DNA from: CAWGYT01 sp963826795
GTDB lineage: Bacteria; Planctomycetota; Planctomycetia; Pirellulales; Pirellulaceae
Direction of reading: 5' to 3'
NCBI GenBank assembly: GCA_963826795.1
Contig: CAWGYT010000001.1
Location: 1-64,000, forward strand
DNA: 64,000 nucleotides
In this document: one piece after another, positions 46,308-55,324 of the stretch
Position numbering within the stretch: position 1 is the stretch's first letter
How the letters are laid out: every line of letters starts with the position of its first letter
Position numbers and translations under genes: made by a program
The notes under the pieces: model-generated
Databases searched by the model: none
Told to the model about the DNA's origin: nothing
What the model saw: the letters and a program-made list of their open reading frames with translations, nothing else

Positions 46308-47546
46308 ATGATGGCTTGCCAATACACGCGTCGTGAAATCTTGCGTCAAGGGGCTTCGACGCTGAGTCTTGCGGCGGCCGGTTCGTCGATCGCCCCTTCG
46401 GCGACCGCCCCTTCGACGACCGCCGTGTGGGCGCGGAAATCAAGTCCGCTCCCAGCTTACCCGTCGCCATCCAGCGGTGCACGTCGTATGACGCGAAGGT
46501 CCTCACGCCTCGACTGCGAACGGCTCTGGAGCTGATCGGTGGTGTGCGTGAACTGGTGACGGGGAAGACGGTAACGATCAAGCTGAACTTAACAGGTGGC
46601 CCACGGACCAAGCTGGGAAATCTTCCGGCGTATCGGACATATCACGTGCATCCCGCGTTCGTCGCCGCCACCTGTGCGGCAATTCATGACGCCGGTGCCA
46701 AACGGATCATTCTGGTCGAAAGCGGATACAGTCGCCAACCGTTGGAAGAGGTAATGGTCGCGGGCGGCTGGGACCTGAACATGATCCATGCAGCCGGAGG
46801 AGGCAAGGTCCAGTGGGCCGACACACGCAACCAAGGGGCTTGGCGCCGCTACAGCCGCCTTGCCGTTCCGTGGGGAGGATATCTGTATTCGGCCTTCGAC
46901 TTGAATTGTCACTACGAGAAGACGGATGTGTTTGTCTCGTTGGCAAAGCTGAAGGACCACGCAAACGCCGGCGTTACGATGTCGGTCAAAAATCTGTTCG
47001 GGATCGCGCCGACGTCGATTTATGGTGATACGCTCGATGGAGCGGGGCGTCCGACGGTTGACGAGCAGTCCATCACGGCGCGTGGCGATACGTTTCACAA
47101 GGGCGTACGGCAACCACCCGCCGGAGTACCCCAAGAGCTCGACCCCAATTCGCCGCGTCACTGGAGCCATCGCGTTCCACGGGTCACGGCGGATCTGTTC
47201 GGTGCCCGACCGGTTGATCTTTGCCTCGTGGATGGAATCGAAACGAATCGAGGTGGCGAGGGACCTTGGATCGCGGGCGTCGAACCGATTCAGCCGCATC
47301 TTTTGTTCGTCGGACGGAACGGCGTCTGCACCGACGCGATCTGCGCCGCCGCGATGGATTACGATCCGGCGGCCCCACACCAGCAATTCCCGTTCATGGG
47401 CGACAACCATCTTAGCTTGCTGAGCCCGCCATGGAATCGGGACGAATGTTGTCGAAGAGATCGAGGTGCGCGGGCTGCCCTTGGCGCAAGCCCGCTATCC
47501 GTTCAACCCAAAGCGGCTGAAGGTTGGAGATCCGATCTTTGGCTGA
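46308..47546 (+). pseudogene. DUF362 domain-containing protein with two frameshifts
   Basis: The product starts MMACQYTRREILRQGASTL (ATG 46308), a Tat leader. After a run of CCTTCG-CGACCGCC repeats the frame shifts at about 46420-46440 and continues through VTIKLNLTGG, SVKNLFGIAP and VDGIETNRGGEGPW, landmarks of DUF362 (4Fe-4S-associated, unknown function). A second shift near 47425-47440 is needed to read GTNVVEEIEVRGLPL to the stop at 47546. The intact protein would have about 412 residues. All three pieces are well conserved in themselves, so errors in the sequence are plausible. The aldo/keto reductase follows after 55 bases. Confidence 0.75.
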
Positions 47547-47601
47547 TAACTTGCCTTTTGCTCGAAGCGTCTGTCTTTGAGCGTCATTAAGGAGTCCACT
47601 C

Positions 47602-48600
47602 ATGCCCAGTTCGGAACCACACGGAATTTCGCGCCGAACGTTTCTTCAGGAAGCGAGTCTCTTGAGCGGAGGCGCGATCCTGCTGGATAGCGGCATGGCG
47701 GTCTACGCGGCCGATCCCGCGCCCGGCACGCTGCCACGACGGGTATTGGGAAAGACGAAGCAGGAAGTGACCGCCTTGGCGCTTGGCACTTGGCCGTGTG
47801 GTCGCTGCGAGTCGATCGGCGTCACGGGAGTGTCGGCGATTGTGAACGAGGCCCTGGATCTGGGCATCAACATGATCGATACGGCGCACAACTACGGGCG
47901 TGCCGAGGAAGGCGTCGGCAAGGCACTGGGAAAGCGACGCGATCAGGTCTTCCTGACGACCAAGGTCTGGGCCGACAGCGCCGAAGAGGCACGCGTTTCG
48001 CTCGAAGAGTCGCTGCGGGCGCTGCAGACCGACTACGTCGACCTGGTCTATTTGCATAGTCTCGGAAATCGAGACGTGGACCGCGCCACGTCGGACGATG
48101 GCGCGTTGACGTATCTGCTTCAGCAAAAGGAAGCCGGAAAGACTCGCTTCGTAGGCATCTCGGGACATTCGAAAGTCGCGTCGTTCGTACCGGTGATCGA
48201 GTCTGGACGCATTGACGTCGTCATGGTAGCGATGAATTTCGTGGATCGGCACATCTATGGGTTCGAAGATCAGGTGCTTCCCGTGGCCAATCGAAATCAA
48301 GTGGGCGTCGCGTGCATGAAGGTATTTGGCGGCATGCGCGGCGGCTTTGGCGTCGCGGACGGCCCCAATCCCGGACCTCAGATGGATCAGCAGTGGCTCG
48401 AACTGGCGGTCCGCTATGCGATGGGGTTGCCTGGAGTCGCCACGCTCGTAATCGGACCTCACACGATCGAACAACTCCGGGAAAACGTTCGCATGGTCAA
48501 GGACTACCAGCCGCTGACACCGCAACAGCTCGCCGATCTCTCGCGACTCGGTCAACAATGGGCTCAGCAATGGGGCGAACACTACGGTCCCGTCGCGTAA
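47602..48600 (+). CDS. Aldo/keto reductase with Tat leader
   Basis: A 332-residue oxidoreductase. SRRTFLQEASLLSGGA at about 10-25 is a twin-arginine leader. The catalytic tetrad is visible: Asp in NMIDTAHNYG, Tyr in the same segment, Lys in LTTKVWAD and His in VYLHSLG. This group lacks a clear sugar-reductase hallmark, so the carbonyl substrate is unknown. AAGGAG precedes the ATG at 47602. It follows the DUF362 gene on the same strand and may be co-transcribed; both carry Tat leaders. Confidence 0.9.
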   Translation: MPSSEPHGISRRTFLQEASLLSGGAILLDSGMAVYAADPAPGTLPRRVLGKTKQEVTALALGTWPCGRCESIGVTGVSAIVNEALDLGINMIDTAHNYGRAEEGVGKALGKRRDQVFLTTKVWADSAEEARVSLEESLRALQTDYVDLVYLHSLGNRDVDRATSDDGALTYLLQQKEAGKTRFVGISGHSKVASFVPVIESGRIDVVMVAMNFVDRHIYGFEDQVLPVANRNQVGVACMKVFGGMRGGFGVADGPNPGPQMDQQWLELAVRYAMGLPGVATLVIGPHTIEQLRENVRMVKDYQPLTPQQLADLSRLGQQWAQQWGEHYGPVA

Positions 48601-48611
48601 CCATTCGGACG

Positions 48612-49298
48612 TTATTTCACGGCGAGCACGACTTCGACGGGAACCCACATCATTTCCAGTGACGTGTCCCGAATCGCAAACCCGGCCGCCTCCAATGCTC
48701 GCCGCACATAGATCGGTCGGCAATCCAGCAGGTTGGGAAAGTGACGGTGTGTCCATTCATAGATTTCCATCACCACGCCCTGTCGTCCCTCTTTGGAAAC
48801 GGCCACCACGACCATCCGACCGCCGGGCTTAAGGACACGCTTGCATTCCGCCAGGACGACGGGGATATCCGGTGTATCGAATAATTCAAGAGTGAAGCTC
48901 GTGAACACGCCATCCAGCGTGGAATCGTCGTAAGGCAGGCGTTCCCCGTCTCCACAAATCAGTTCCGTCCATCCGCTGACTCCCGCCTGCTCGACCAGCT
49001 CAGTCGCCAGCTCCAGCATTCGTTCGGAGAGATCGATTCCGTCGACGTGTCCACTCGGCCCCACGGCTCGAGCCAACTCGACGACGCAATGCCCGGTGCC
49101 AAAACCAATCTCCAAGATCCGTTCCCCATGGCTCGCGGCCAACTTCTGGAGCCCCAGCTCGCGCATTGGCTGTTCGCTGTGTTCGGCCAACAAGTCATAG
49201 CAGGAGGCGATCTTGTTGTAGAACGACTTCGTTTCCTCCTTGGTCTGCAAGACCCGCGAGATCGTCGGTTCGGGGTCAACTTGACTGGGGTCGGACAT
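48612..49298 (-). CDS. Class I SAM-dependent methyltransferase
   Basis: A 228-residue methyltransferase. Motif I is ILEIGFGTGHCVVELA, followed by an acidic GIDLSERML, then GDGERLPYDDSTLDGV as motif II and LKPGGRMVVVAVS as motif III. The pattern resembles UbiE-type (Methyltransf_11) enzymes acting on quinones or sterols; the N-terminal FYNKIASCYDLL also fits that group. ATG at 49298 has GAGGAG about 9 bases upstream and is better than the frame to 49352. The substrate is not determined. It is convergent with the aldo/keto reductase, 11 bases from its stop. Confidence 0.87.
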   Translation of the reverse strand: MSDPSQVDPEPTISRVLQTKEETKSFYNKIASCYDLLAEHSEQPMRELGLQKLAASHGERILEIGFGTGHCVVELARAVGPSGHVDGIDLSERMLELATELVEQAGVSGWTELICGDGERLPYDDSTLDGVFTSFTLELFDTPDIPVVLAECKRVLKPGGRMVVVAVSKEGRQGVVMEIYEWTHRHFPNLLDCRPIYVRRALEAAGFAIRDTSLEMMWVPVEVVLAVK

Positions 49299-49432
49299 GA
49301 CTGAACTCCTCAATAAGAGAACGGATTGGGTCCCTTCCATCCAGGGAGCCATCCTTGTGAGTGCTTTCTACGACGCTCGGTGAACCGATACCATCTCGCG
49401 CTCACGATTTCAACGTTGTCGCGACGTTACCC

Positions 49433-50146
49433 TCATGTTGCGAGCTCGCTTCCACCAACGCCATTCGCCTCGTCCGCCGCGGTTGATTGGGTCTCGTCAA
49501 GGTGAGTCCGAAGGGCGGCATCCAAGACGCCGACCTGCTTGGGTTCAACTTTAAAATGCATGACATTGCCTCCCCCAAGCGGAGCCTCCAGAAACAGATT
49601 CAGTTGAGAGGGAACGCTTCCTCCCCAACTGTGGCGACGAATTCGGTCCCAGGTGATGGAGCGGAGGCCGTGGAGCACGAGTGCATTCTGACGAACCTCA
49701 ATGATCGTCGGATCGAATCCCCACCACCAGCGCACGACAACTTGAAACGTCAGGCAGTAGATCATGAGGATAAACGTCGGATTCAGCAGAAAAAGAGGCT
49801 GAGCACGCTCCGCCGCTCCGCGGACCATCAAGTAGCCGTAGCCCGCAAGCACGATCGACAAACCGAGTGTCCAACCGAAGTTCCTCCAGGCCGCGTAGGG
49901 TCGCTGGCACCGGAGCTCCAGAGCCCCCGTCCGCTGTTCAAGTTGAAAACGCATGCGAAGGAGAATAGCGAACATCCCCACTCCCACCACCAGTACGACG
50001 AATACTCCGCATACCATCAGGAAGCGTTCGGCCATCGATAGCCGGCGAAGCAGCGGTGCAGCAAGCGCACTCAAGAGAGCGCAGATGAACATCGCGTTGA
50101 TCAGTCCGACGATCCCAAATTGCTTGCGAGCCGATTCGTCAGTCAT
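49433..50146 (-). CDS. Hypothetical membrane protein
   Basis: A 237-residue protein from ATG 50146. It has two helices near the N-terminus (about 12-30 and 40-60) and two more in the middle (about 80-100 and 115-135). A soluble C-terminal half follows with EVRQNALVLHGLRSITWDRIRRHSW, shortened here to ITWDRIRRHSW, the pattern seen in YcxB/DUF-type C-terminal domains of small membrane proteins. Family not assigned. The frame extends to 50257 without a leader-like sequence. It precedes the methyltransferase gene on the same strand by about 134 bases. Confidence 0.65.
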   Translation of the reverse strand: MTDESARKQFGIVGLINAMFICALLSALAAPLLRRLSMAERFLMVCGVFVVLVVGVGMFAILLRMRFQLEQRTGALELRCQRPYAAWRNFGWTLGLSIVLAGYGYLMVRGAAERAQPLFLLNPTFILMIYCLTFQVVVRWWWGFDPTIIEVRQNALVLHGLRSITWDRIRRHSWGGSVPSQLNLFLEAPLGGGNVMHFKVEPKQVGVLDAALRTHLDETQSTAADEANGVGGSELAT

Positions 50147-50437
50147 TACCGATCTCGTCGTCCGGGAAAATTCAGGAACCCACGCCCACTGCCGATTGCG
50201 GTGCCACCCACAAAATAGTCGCCCGCTCGAGCCATCGCAATCCGGATGGGCACGCAATTAAAACGGGCACCGGCGTCACGGGCTTGACACATCGCAAGAG
50301 GCGATCGCGCAGATCCAGCTTGAAAACGACCGTGAGTTCACCGAGAATCAGTCGTATCGGCTTGGCTCGTTCCGATCTTCATCACACGGCGAGTCTCGGC
50401 GTTTCACCGCGACTTTCTCGACCGCAGGGAACAGGAC
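50147..50437. other. Divergent intergenic region, nothing recognised
   Basis: About 290 bases between divergent starts. No repeat, RNA or promoter pattern stands out. Confidence 0.4.
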
Positions 50438-51816
50438 ATGACACGCAAGATGATCTCCCGACGCCGCTTTCTACGCCACACTTCGTTCCTGACGAGCTGT
50501 GCGATCTGGACACGGTGCTCCGACCGCGCCCTTGGATTCCAACGCCCCAATGATCGACCCCGAATCGGCGTGGTCGGGACGGGCAGCCGCTGGGACCAGC
50601 GTGCCACCGGCCTGACCGGGACCTACGGATGCGGCAAGGACTTTGCCAAGTACGGAGACATCGTCGCCGTGTGCGACGTGGATGCGGATCGCCGCGAACG
50701 AGCCAAGCCGTTGGTGCGCGAATGGTGCGGCGCTGAGCCGGAATCGTATGCCGACTATCGCCAACTGATCGACCGCGAAGATCTGGATATCGTCCATGTA
50801 TCGACTCCGGACCACTGGCATGCCAAGATCGCCATCGAAGCCATGCTCGCCGGAAAAGACGTCTATTGCGAAAAGCCGATGACGCTAACGATTGAAGAGG
50901 GACAGCAGATGTGCGACGTCTGCCGTCGCACAGGCAGGATTGTCCAGATCGGAACTCAACAGCGAAGCGACGAGTCATTCCTGACCGCGATCGCAATGAT
51001 CCGGGACGGGCGGATCGGGAAGCTGATGCGAGCGGAATGTCGGATTGGAGGGGCTCCGACAAGTCCCTCGATCCCCGCCGTCGGACCTCCCCCACAACTG
51101 GACTGGAATCAGTGGCTCGGACCGGCGCCCTCGACCGCGTTCCGATACCTCGCCGGGGCGAACGGCGAAACGCGAAGTTGGTCACGTTGTCATTACGAGT
51201 TTCGCTGGTGGTACGAGTACTCAGGAGGCAAACTTACGGATTGGGGTGCCCATCATGTCGACATTGCCACGTGGCGCTCGGCAAGACCGACACAGGTCCC
51301 ATCACAGTCACCCCCGTCCAGGTGCAGCACCCCGTCCCGTTCAGCGATGGCTATCCGACGGTGGAAGATCGCTACAACACCGCCACCGAATTTCTGATCG
51401 ATGCCGATTTCCAGGACGGGACACAATTGACGATCCGCCATGACGGTGATAACGGAATCTTGTTCGAAGGGTCGGACGGCCGACTGTTCGTTAACCGGGG
51501 CCGGCTTAGCGGTGCGCCCGTCGAAGAACTCGCCTCGAAACCGCTGCCGGAAGGTGCGATCCCCAATGTTTACAAGGGACGTCCTCGTGTCGATCATTGC
51601 CGCAATTTCTTTGAATCGGTCTCAGATCGCACCGAACCCATCTCGGACGTCTTCAGCCATCACAGGGCCCTTTCGACGTGCCATCTGGCGGGAATCGCGG
51701 CACGTCTAGGCCGGACGATCAAATGGGATCCCGTCCGGCAAGCCGTGATCGACGATCGGCAGGCCCAGGGATTTTTGGGACGGGAAAAACGCCCTGGTTT
51801 CGAGATCAACACCTAG
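50438..51816 (+). pseudogene. Gfo/Idh/MocA family oxidoreductase with Tat leader, one frameshift
   Basis: The N-terminal frame carries SRRRFLRHTSFLTSC, a Tat-like leader, then IGVVGTGSRW (dinucleotide motif), YCEKPMTLTIEEG and GGKLTDWGAHHVDIATW. From about 51273 the match switches frame and continues ALGKTDTGPITVTPV, DGYPTVEDRYNTATEF to the stop at 51816. One indel would restore a protein of about 459 residues. The stop TAG is part of a CTAGTGC-type repeat end. The reading is otherwise intact, so it may be functional in the organism and broken only in this sequence. Confidence 0.8.
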
Positions 51817-51845
51817 TGCTGTGTTGCAGCTCGAGATCGGAGTGC

Positions 51846-51929
51846 GTTGGGAAAAAGGGGTCAGGTCCCAAGAGCCGGAACGGCCCTTCGGGTGCTTCGC
51901 ACTTTTGGGACCTGACCCCTTTTCCCAAC
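51846..51929. repeat. Palindromic repeat element (copy C, inverted loop)
   Basis: Arms GTTGGGAAAAAGGGGTCAGG / CCTGACCCCTTTTCCCAAC enclose a loop whose sequence is the reverse complement of the loop in copies A and B. It is preceded by CTAGTGCTGTGTTGCAGCT (51813-51831). It lies between two genes on the same strand, about 88 bases before the next start. Confidence 0.9.
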
Positions 51930-52016
51930 CGGTTCATTTCTCGGCAACGTATGTTTTGTCTAAATCGCCAATGTTCACCGCGCGACCGCTCTTCGCCACT
52001 GGCTCACGTAATTGGC

Positions 52017-53384
52017 ATGACCGACATAATTAACAACCTTCGAACCCGGCCGCCACGGTACGAGTTCAGAACCGACGAAGGACTGCGCGTCACACTGCAA
52101 AAAACGGATTCTTCACGGAGTCCAGTTCCCGTCACGCTGTTGAATATTTCCACGGGCGGGGCGAAGATCAGAACCAGTGAAACCGTCCAATTCAAAGACG
52201 CTGTGGTACTGAGAATCGAAGTGGAGCAACCGATCCGCGCGATCTCCGTGAGCGGTGAGGTCTGCTGGGTGGCTCCCGCCTTGGGCGACAAATGGTCGAT
52301 CGGATGTCGTTTCGATCCCCCGATCCCCGAAGAAGTCTTGCAGGAATTTGCCGAGGCCGGCGTGATCGAACGTCGCGAAAACCAGCGTGAACAAGTTTCG
52401 CTCGCGGCCACGGCACTTTGGGAGTTAAAAGGCGAATCACGTTCCGTTCGCGTCCTGAACCATTCTCGCGGCGGCTTTTGCCTACAAGCCGATGATGGCG
52501 GTAAGCCCGGTGAGCGATTGCTCTTGCGGCTTGAAATCGAAAGCGCCTACGCGGTGCCCGCTCGAATTCAATGGAAGATCGAAGCTCAAGAAGGCTACGT
52601 GATCGGGTGCAGCTTCCAGAATCCTCGCGATTTCGGAGTCTTTTCGAAGGCAACGCCGGACGAGCTGCAGTCGCAAGGCATCAAGTCGTGCGCGACTCAA
52701 TCGTCCCTGCGACAGATCTGGCCTGCCCTCGCCGCTGCAATCATTGGACTTCTGTCTCTGGCGATATCCGGCGGACCCACACGACGAGAGGTGGGACCCG
52801 CACCGAATGAGGTTTCGACCCGCTTCACATCAACGCTCGCCTTGGATCCTCCAGCCCGTACCATTCCAAGCGCCGCCCTGACGCCCATGTACTCGCCGAC
52901 TGCCCCAACTCAATCGCTCGACAGAACGCTCACCACCGAAGCCACTACCTCGCCCGCCGTTCTGCCCGTTGAAAAACAAAGTACCGTCGCGCCATTCATC
53001 GAGAACTTCTCCCTCGAAGTCGTCTCCCCATCTCCCCAGGCATTGATCGCTCCCGAAGAGGCTACGACGCCGACCGAGTCGCCGATCGAGATTCCAGCAG
53101 TCCCAGCTGGCCGTTCGCCGCTGGATGTTCCCAAACGCGCTCGCCCCACGGCAACAACCAGCAGTGGCGTCGATCCGATTTCAGACGAGTCGACGGAGCC
53201 GAACGAGTATCGAACCTGGCGAGATAATACCCGGCGGTATCAGGTCGTCGCTCGACTTGATGGCGTCGAAGACGACATGGTTCGCTTGCAGAAGCGAAGC
53301 GGAAAAATCGCCTCAGTGCCCCTCGCGCGCCTGAGCGCCGAGGACATCGACTTCGTCCAAAGTTGGCTGGCAGGCGAGAAGTGA
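52017..53384 (+). CDS. Protein with two PilZ-like domains, a membrane helix and a C-terminal SHD1 domain
   Basis: A 455-residue protein with an unusual order of parts. Residues about 10-115 and 120-215 are two PilZ-like beta barrels: RTRPPRYEFRT with NISTGGAKI and WSIGCRFDPP, then RRENQREQV with NHSRGGFCL and YVIGCSFQNP. A helix (about 228-248) follows, then a long Pro/Ser/Thr/Ala-rich stretch, then a final SHD1 (SLA1 homology) domain YRTWRDNTRRYQVVARLDGV, cut here to YRTWRDNTRRYQ, ending LSAEDIDFVQSWL. PilZ domains can bind cyclic di-GMP; SHD1 is common in planctomycete surface proteins. ATG 52017 is chosen; its Shine-Dalgarno is weak. Confidence 0.8.
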   Translation: MTDIINNLRTRPPRYEFRTDEGLRVTLQKTDSSRSPVPVTLLNISTGGAKIRTSETVQFKDAVVLRIEVEQPIRAISVSGEVCWVAPALGDKWSIGCRFDPPIPEEVLQEFAEAGVIERRENQREQVSLAATALWELKGESRSVRVLNHSRGGFCLQADDGGKPGERLLLRLEIESAYAVPARIQWKIEAQEGYVIGCSFQNPRDFGVFSKATPDELQSQGIKSCATQSSLRQIWPALAAAIIGLLSLAISGGPTRREVGPAPNEVSTRFTSTLALDPPARTIPSAALTPMYSPTAPTQSLDRTLTTEATTSPAVLPVEKQSTVAPFIENFSLEVVSPSPQALIAPEEATTPTESPIEIPAVPAGRSPLDVPKRARPTATTSSGVDPISDESTEPNEYRTWRDNTRRYQVVARLDGVEDDMVRLQKRSGKIASVPLARLSAEDIDFVQSWLAGEK

Positions 53385-53460
53385 CGCGAGGCGGCCGGGG
53401 CATCACCCCGACCACCAATGATTGTTACTTGATCTTCGAATCGCTGCCGTCTGGCTTCCC

Positions 53461-53505
53461 TTCCCGAATCGGGCCTTCCCGAATCGGGCCTCCCCGAATC
53501 AGATC
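53461..53505. repeat. 15-bp tandem repeat (two perfect and one diverged copy)
   Basis: TTCCCGAATCGGGCC is repeated at 53461 and 53476, followed by TCCCCGAATCAGATC. Each unit holds a near-palindrome CCCGAATCGGG. It lies between the convergent PilZ-SHD1 and His-rich genes, close to both stops, where hairpins could help end transcription. Confidence 0.8.
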
Positions 53506-53515
53506 GACACGGAGA

Positions 53516-54034
53516 TCATCGTTCGCCGGGATGCGTCCGAAGGTGGAGGCGAGGAAAGTTCCAATGCCCGTGTACGGCATGGACGTGCTCATCACCGCGG
53601 TCGAGCCACTCAACGATTCGGCCCGCGTGCTCCTTGATCTTTCCGTAATCGGGGGACTCCTTCGCAAGCTCTTCCGAAATGACTTTGGTGCTTGCCAGTG
53701 CCTCGGAATGCGAGGTCTTGATGGCGGTCACGTCCGCAGCAGCCTTCGGGTCCTTCAGCTTCTCGGCGGGCATACTCGCGAGTGACTTGCTGGAAGCCTT
53801 GACCTCGTTCTCGATGAGTCCGACATGCTCCTTCAGAGCTTGAGGCGGAATCGATGCGGCGTCGCCGGCGTAGGCCTGCAAGACCTCGGCGTGATGCGTC
53901 GCCGCGAGGTGATGGGTATGCATCCGATGAGCGGCGTACGACTCCGGACGGAACCGCAGTTCCGGTCCGGCGGATTCGACACTGGATACGAGGACGCAGA
54001 GGCCAACAATGACCGCACTAAGTTGAGTTTGCAT
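53516..54034 (-). CDS. Hypothetical secreted His-rich helical protein
   Basis: A 172-residue protein with a signal peptide (cleavage likely after VESAG near 22). After it comes AAHRMHTHHLAATHHAEVLQA, here the motif HTHHLAATHHAEV, and a mostly helical, Lys/Ala/Glu-rich body. The C-terminus has DEHVHAVHGHW with more His. No Cys is present. The spaced His clusters at both ends could bind metal ions such as Cu, Ni or Zn; that is inference. Start ATG 54034. No operon partner. Confidence 0.75.
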   Translation of the reverse strand: MQTQLSAVIVGLCVLVSSVESAGPELRFRPESYAAHRMHTHHLAATHHAEVLQAYAGDAASIPPQALKEHVGLIENEVKASSKSLASMPAEKLKDPKAAADVTAIKTSHSEALASTKVISEELAKESPDYGKIKEHAGRIVEWLDRGDEHVHAVHGHWNFPRLHLRTHPGER

Positions 54035-54461
54035 GAATACAGCTCCTGGGGTGAATCTTCCAAGTCTTCGAAGAAATAGGCGAATCTAAGATTGAACACG
54101 AATTCGTCGACCCGACCAATGGCCCAGATGGTCGATTCGGACGAAGCGGTCCGAATTGGCCACGTCGCTTTGACGTGGAGACGCCCGGGTCCGTTGGCGT
54201 CGCTCGCGAGCGAGCGTCCGCTCATTATAGACCCTGCGAGTGAATCGTCGACGTCGCGTTCGCCAGGAATTCCCTGAAGATCTGGCACCTCAAAATCGCT
54301 CGGCCCCACTGCCCATCAACGCGAAAGCTCGCAACCCCGGGCCTACCGCCGAAAACGATGAACTTACGAGATCGGCGTTTCAGGATGTCAGGTTCACAAT
54401 CGAGGCCCGAGCGCATGTTCAACGCGGCTGGCGTCGCGCGAAGAACGGCACGCTCGAGTAC

Positions 54462-54936
54462 ATGCCGACCAAGCGAGAGATCAGGGACAAGTGCCAACTG
54501 CTCCGCAAGCTCGCGGGCTGGCGTGGCGCGGCCAAGCGGTCACCGCGTGGTGGCGAGTTCGCTGTGGAAACGACCAAGGGCATCTTCCGCGCCATTCTCT
54601 GCTGGGACCAGGACCGCTTTGGTCGCTTCGATTCGATTGAGGCGGGCGAATGGGTGTCACCGCTGCGACGGGCTGGCGTCGAGCTGACTACGGTCTGCCA
54701 AGGCCGCATCGACTGGGACGACTTCGCCGGGCGGCTCATCTACCAGATCACGCAGGAGGGGAAGCACCGCTTCCTGGTCGACCTTTCCCGCAATTCGCTT
54801 CGCGGCATGATTCGGTTCGCCAAGCAGGGAAACCTGCTCGGGATGCCGACGCCGTACGGCTACGACCGGCTGTACTTCAATTCCTCGGGCGAGGAGATGT
54901 GCCGGATCCGTCGCGGGGAGAAGTTCCATAAGCCGC
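54462..54936 (+). pseudogene. Serine recombinase (resolvase family) fragment
   Basis: The fragment reads FRAILCWDQDRFGRFDS (the catalytic-domain helix pair of large serine recombinases), then VELTTVCQGRIDWDDFAGR and EGKHRFLVDLSRNSLRG, and stops in the recombinase domain at YGYDRLYF...RRGEKFH. The first part of the catalytic domain, with the nucleophilic Ser, is absent, as is the DNA-binding C-terminal half. At about 54936 the sequence switches to an hsdM remnant on the other strand. Upstream of ~54460 the frame has no recognisable content. It is a decayed piece of a mobile element. Confidence 0.7.
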
Positions 54937-55240
54937 GCGAAACGTGTCGGCGTGCTCGAGTCCGAGATCGCCTTCGATGCCGCGAATGGCTAGTGCTTTG
55001 TCACAGCTGAAATTGAGGGTTGGGTGGCCGGGGTCGAACGAAGTGAGCCCCCGGAAAATTGCGATCTGGGGGCTCACTTCGTTCGACCCCAGGCACCCCA
55101 AAATCAAGCTGTGACAAAGCACTAGGTTCATCAGCGCGAGTCGACGCGTGGTCGGGTTCGACTCCTGACCGTAGACCGCAATGTCGCCCAGCCGCCCGCC
55201 ATGTTCCTCGACGAACTTCTCGCTCTGCACGAACAACCCG
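54937..55240 (-). pseudogene. hsdM: Type I restriction-modification methylase subunit (HsdM) fragment
   Basis: On the minus strand, from about 55240, the translation reads GLFVQSEKFVEEHGGRLGDI then YGQESNPTTRRLALMNL, a highly conserved HsdM block around the SAM site (the usual DPCCGSGG motif just before is lost). It is split by a 132-bp element and resumes exactly where expected: AIRGIEGDLGLEHADTFR. It then ends at a junction with a recombinase fragment. Both sides of the element stay in one frame. Both ends of the gene are missing, and no hsdS or hsdR is nearby. It is a relic of a restriction system. Confidence 0.8.
54990..55125. mobile_element. MITE-like palindromic element inside hsdM remnant
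   Basis: Perfect 19-bp terminal inverted repeats CTAGTGCTTTGTCACAGCT at 54990-55008 and 55107-55125, plus a second perfect inner pair of 23 bp (55030-55052 with 55068-55090, starting GGGGTCGAACGAAGTGAGC). Net insertion is 132 bp (44 codons, in frame) between AACCTA and GCCATT of hsdM. The end sequence CTAG at both borders suggests duplication of a central TA in a CTAG target, the habit of IS630/Tc1-mariner elements. There is no transposase gene; a full-length parent would have to act in trans. Confidence 0.85.
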
Positions 55241-55324
55241 GCTCTCGGCTCAAGACGCCGGCCGCATGCGGTTCGTGATTCTTGACGATCGAGCAGACAT
55301 CTAGGACAAAGGCTGACAACATCG

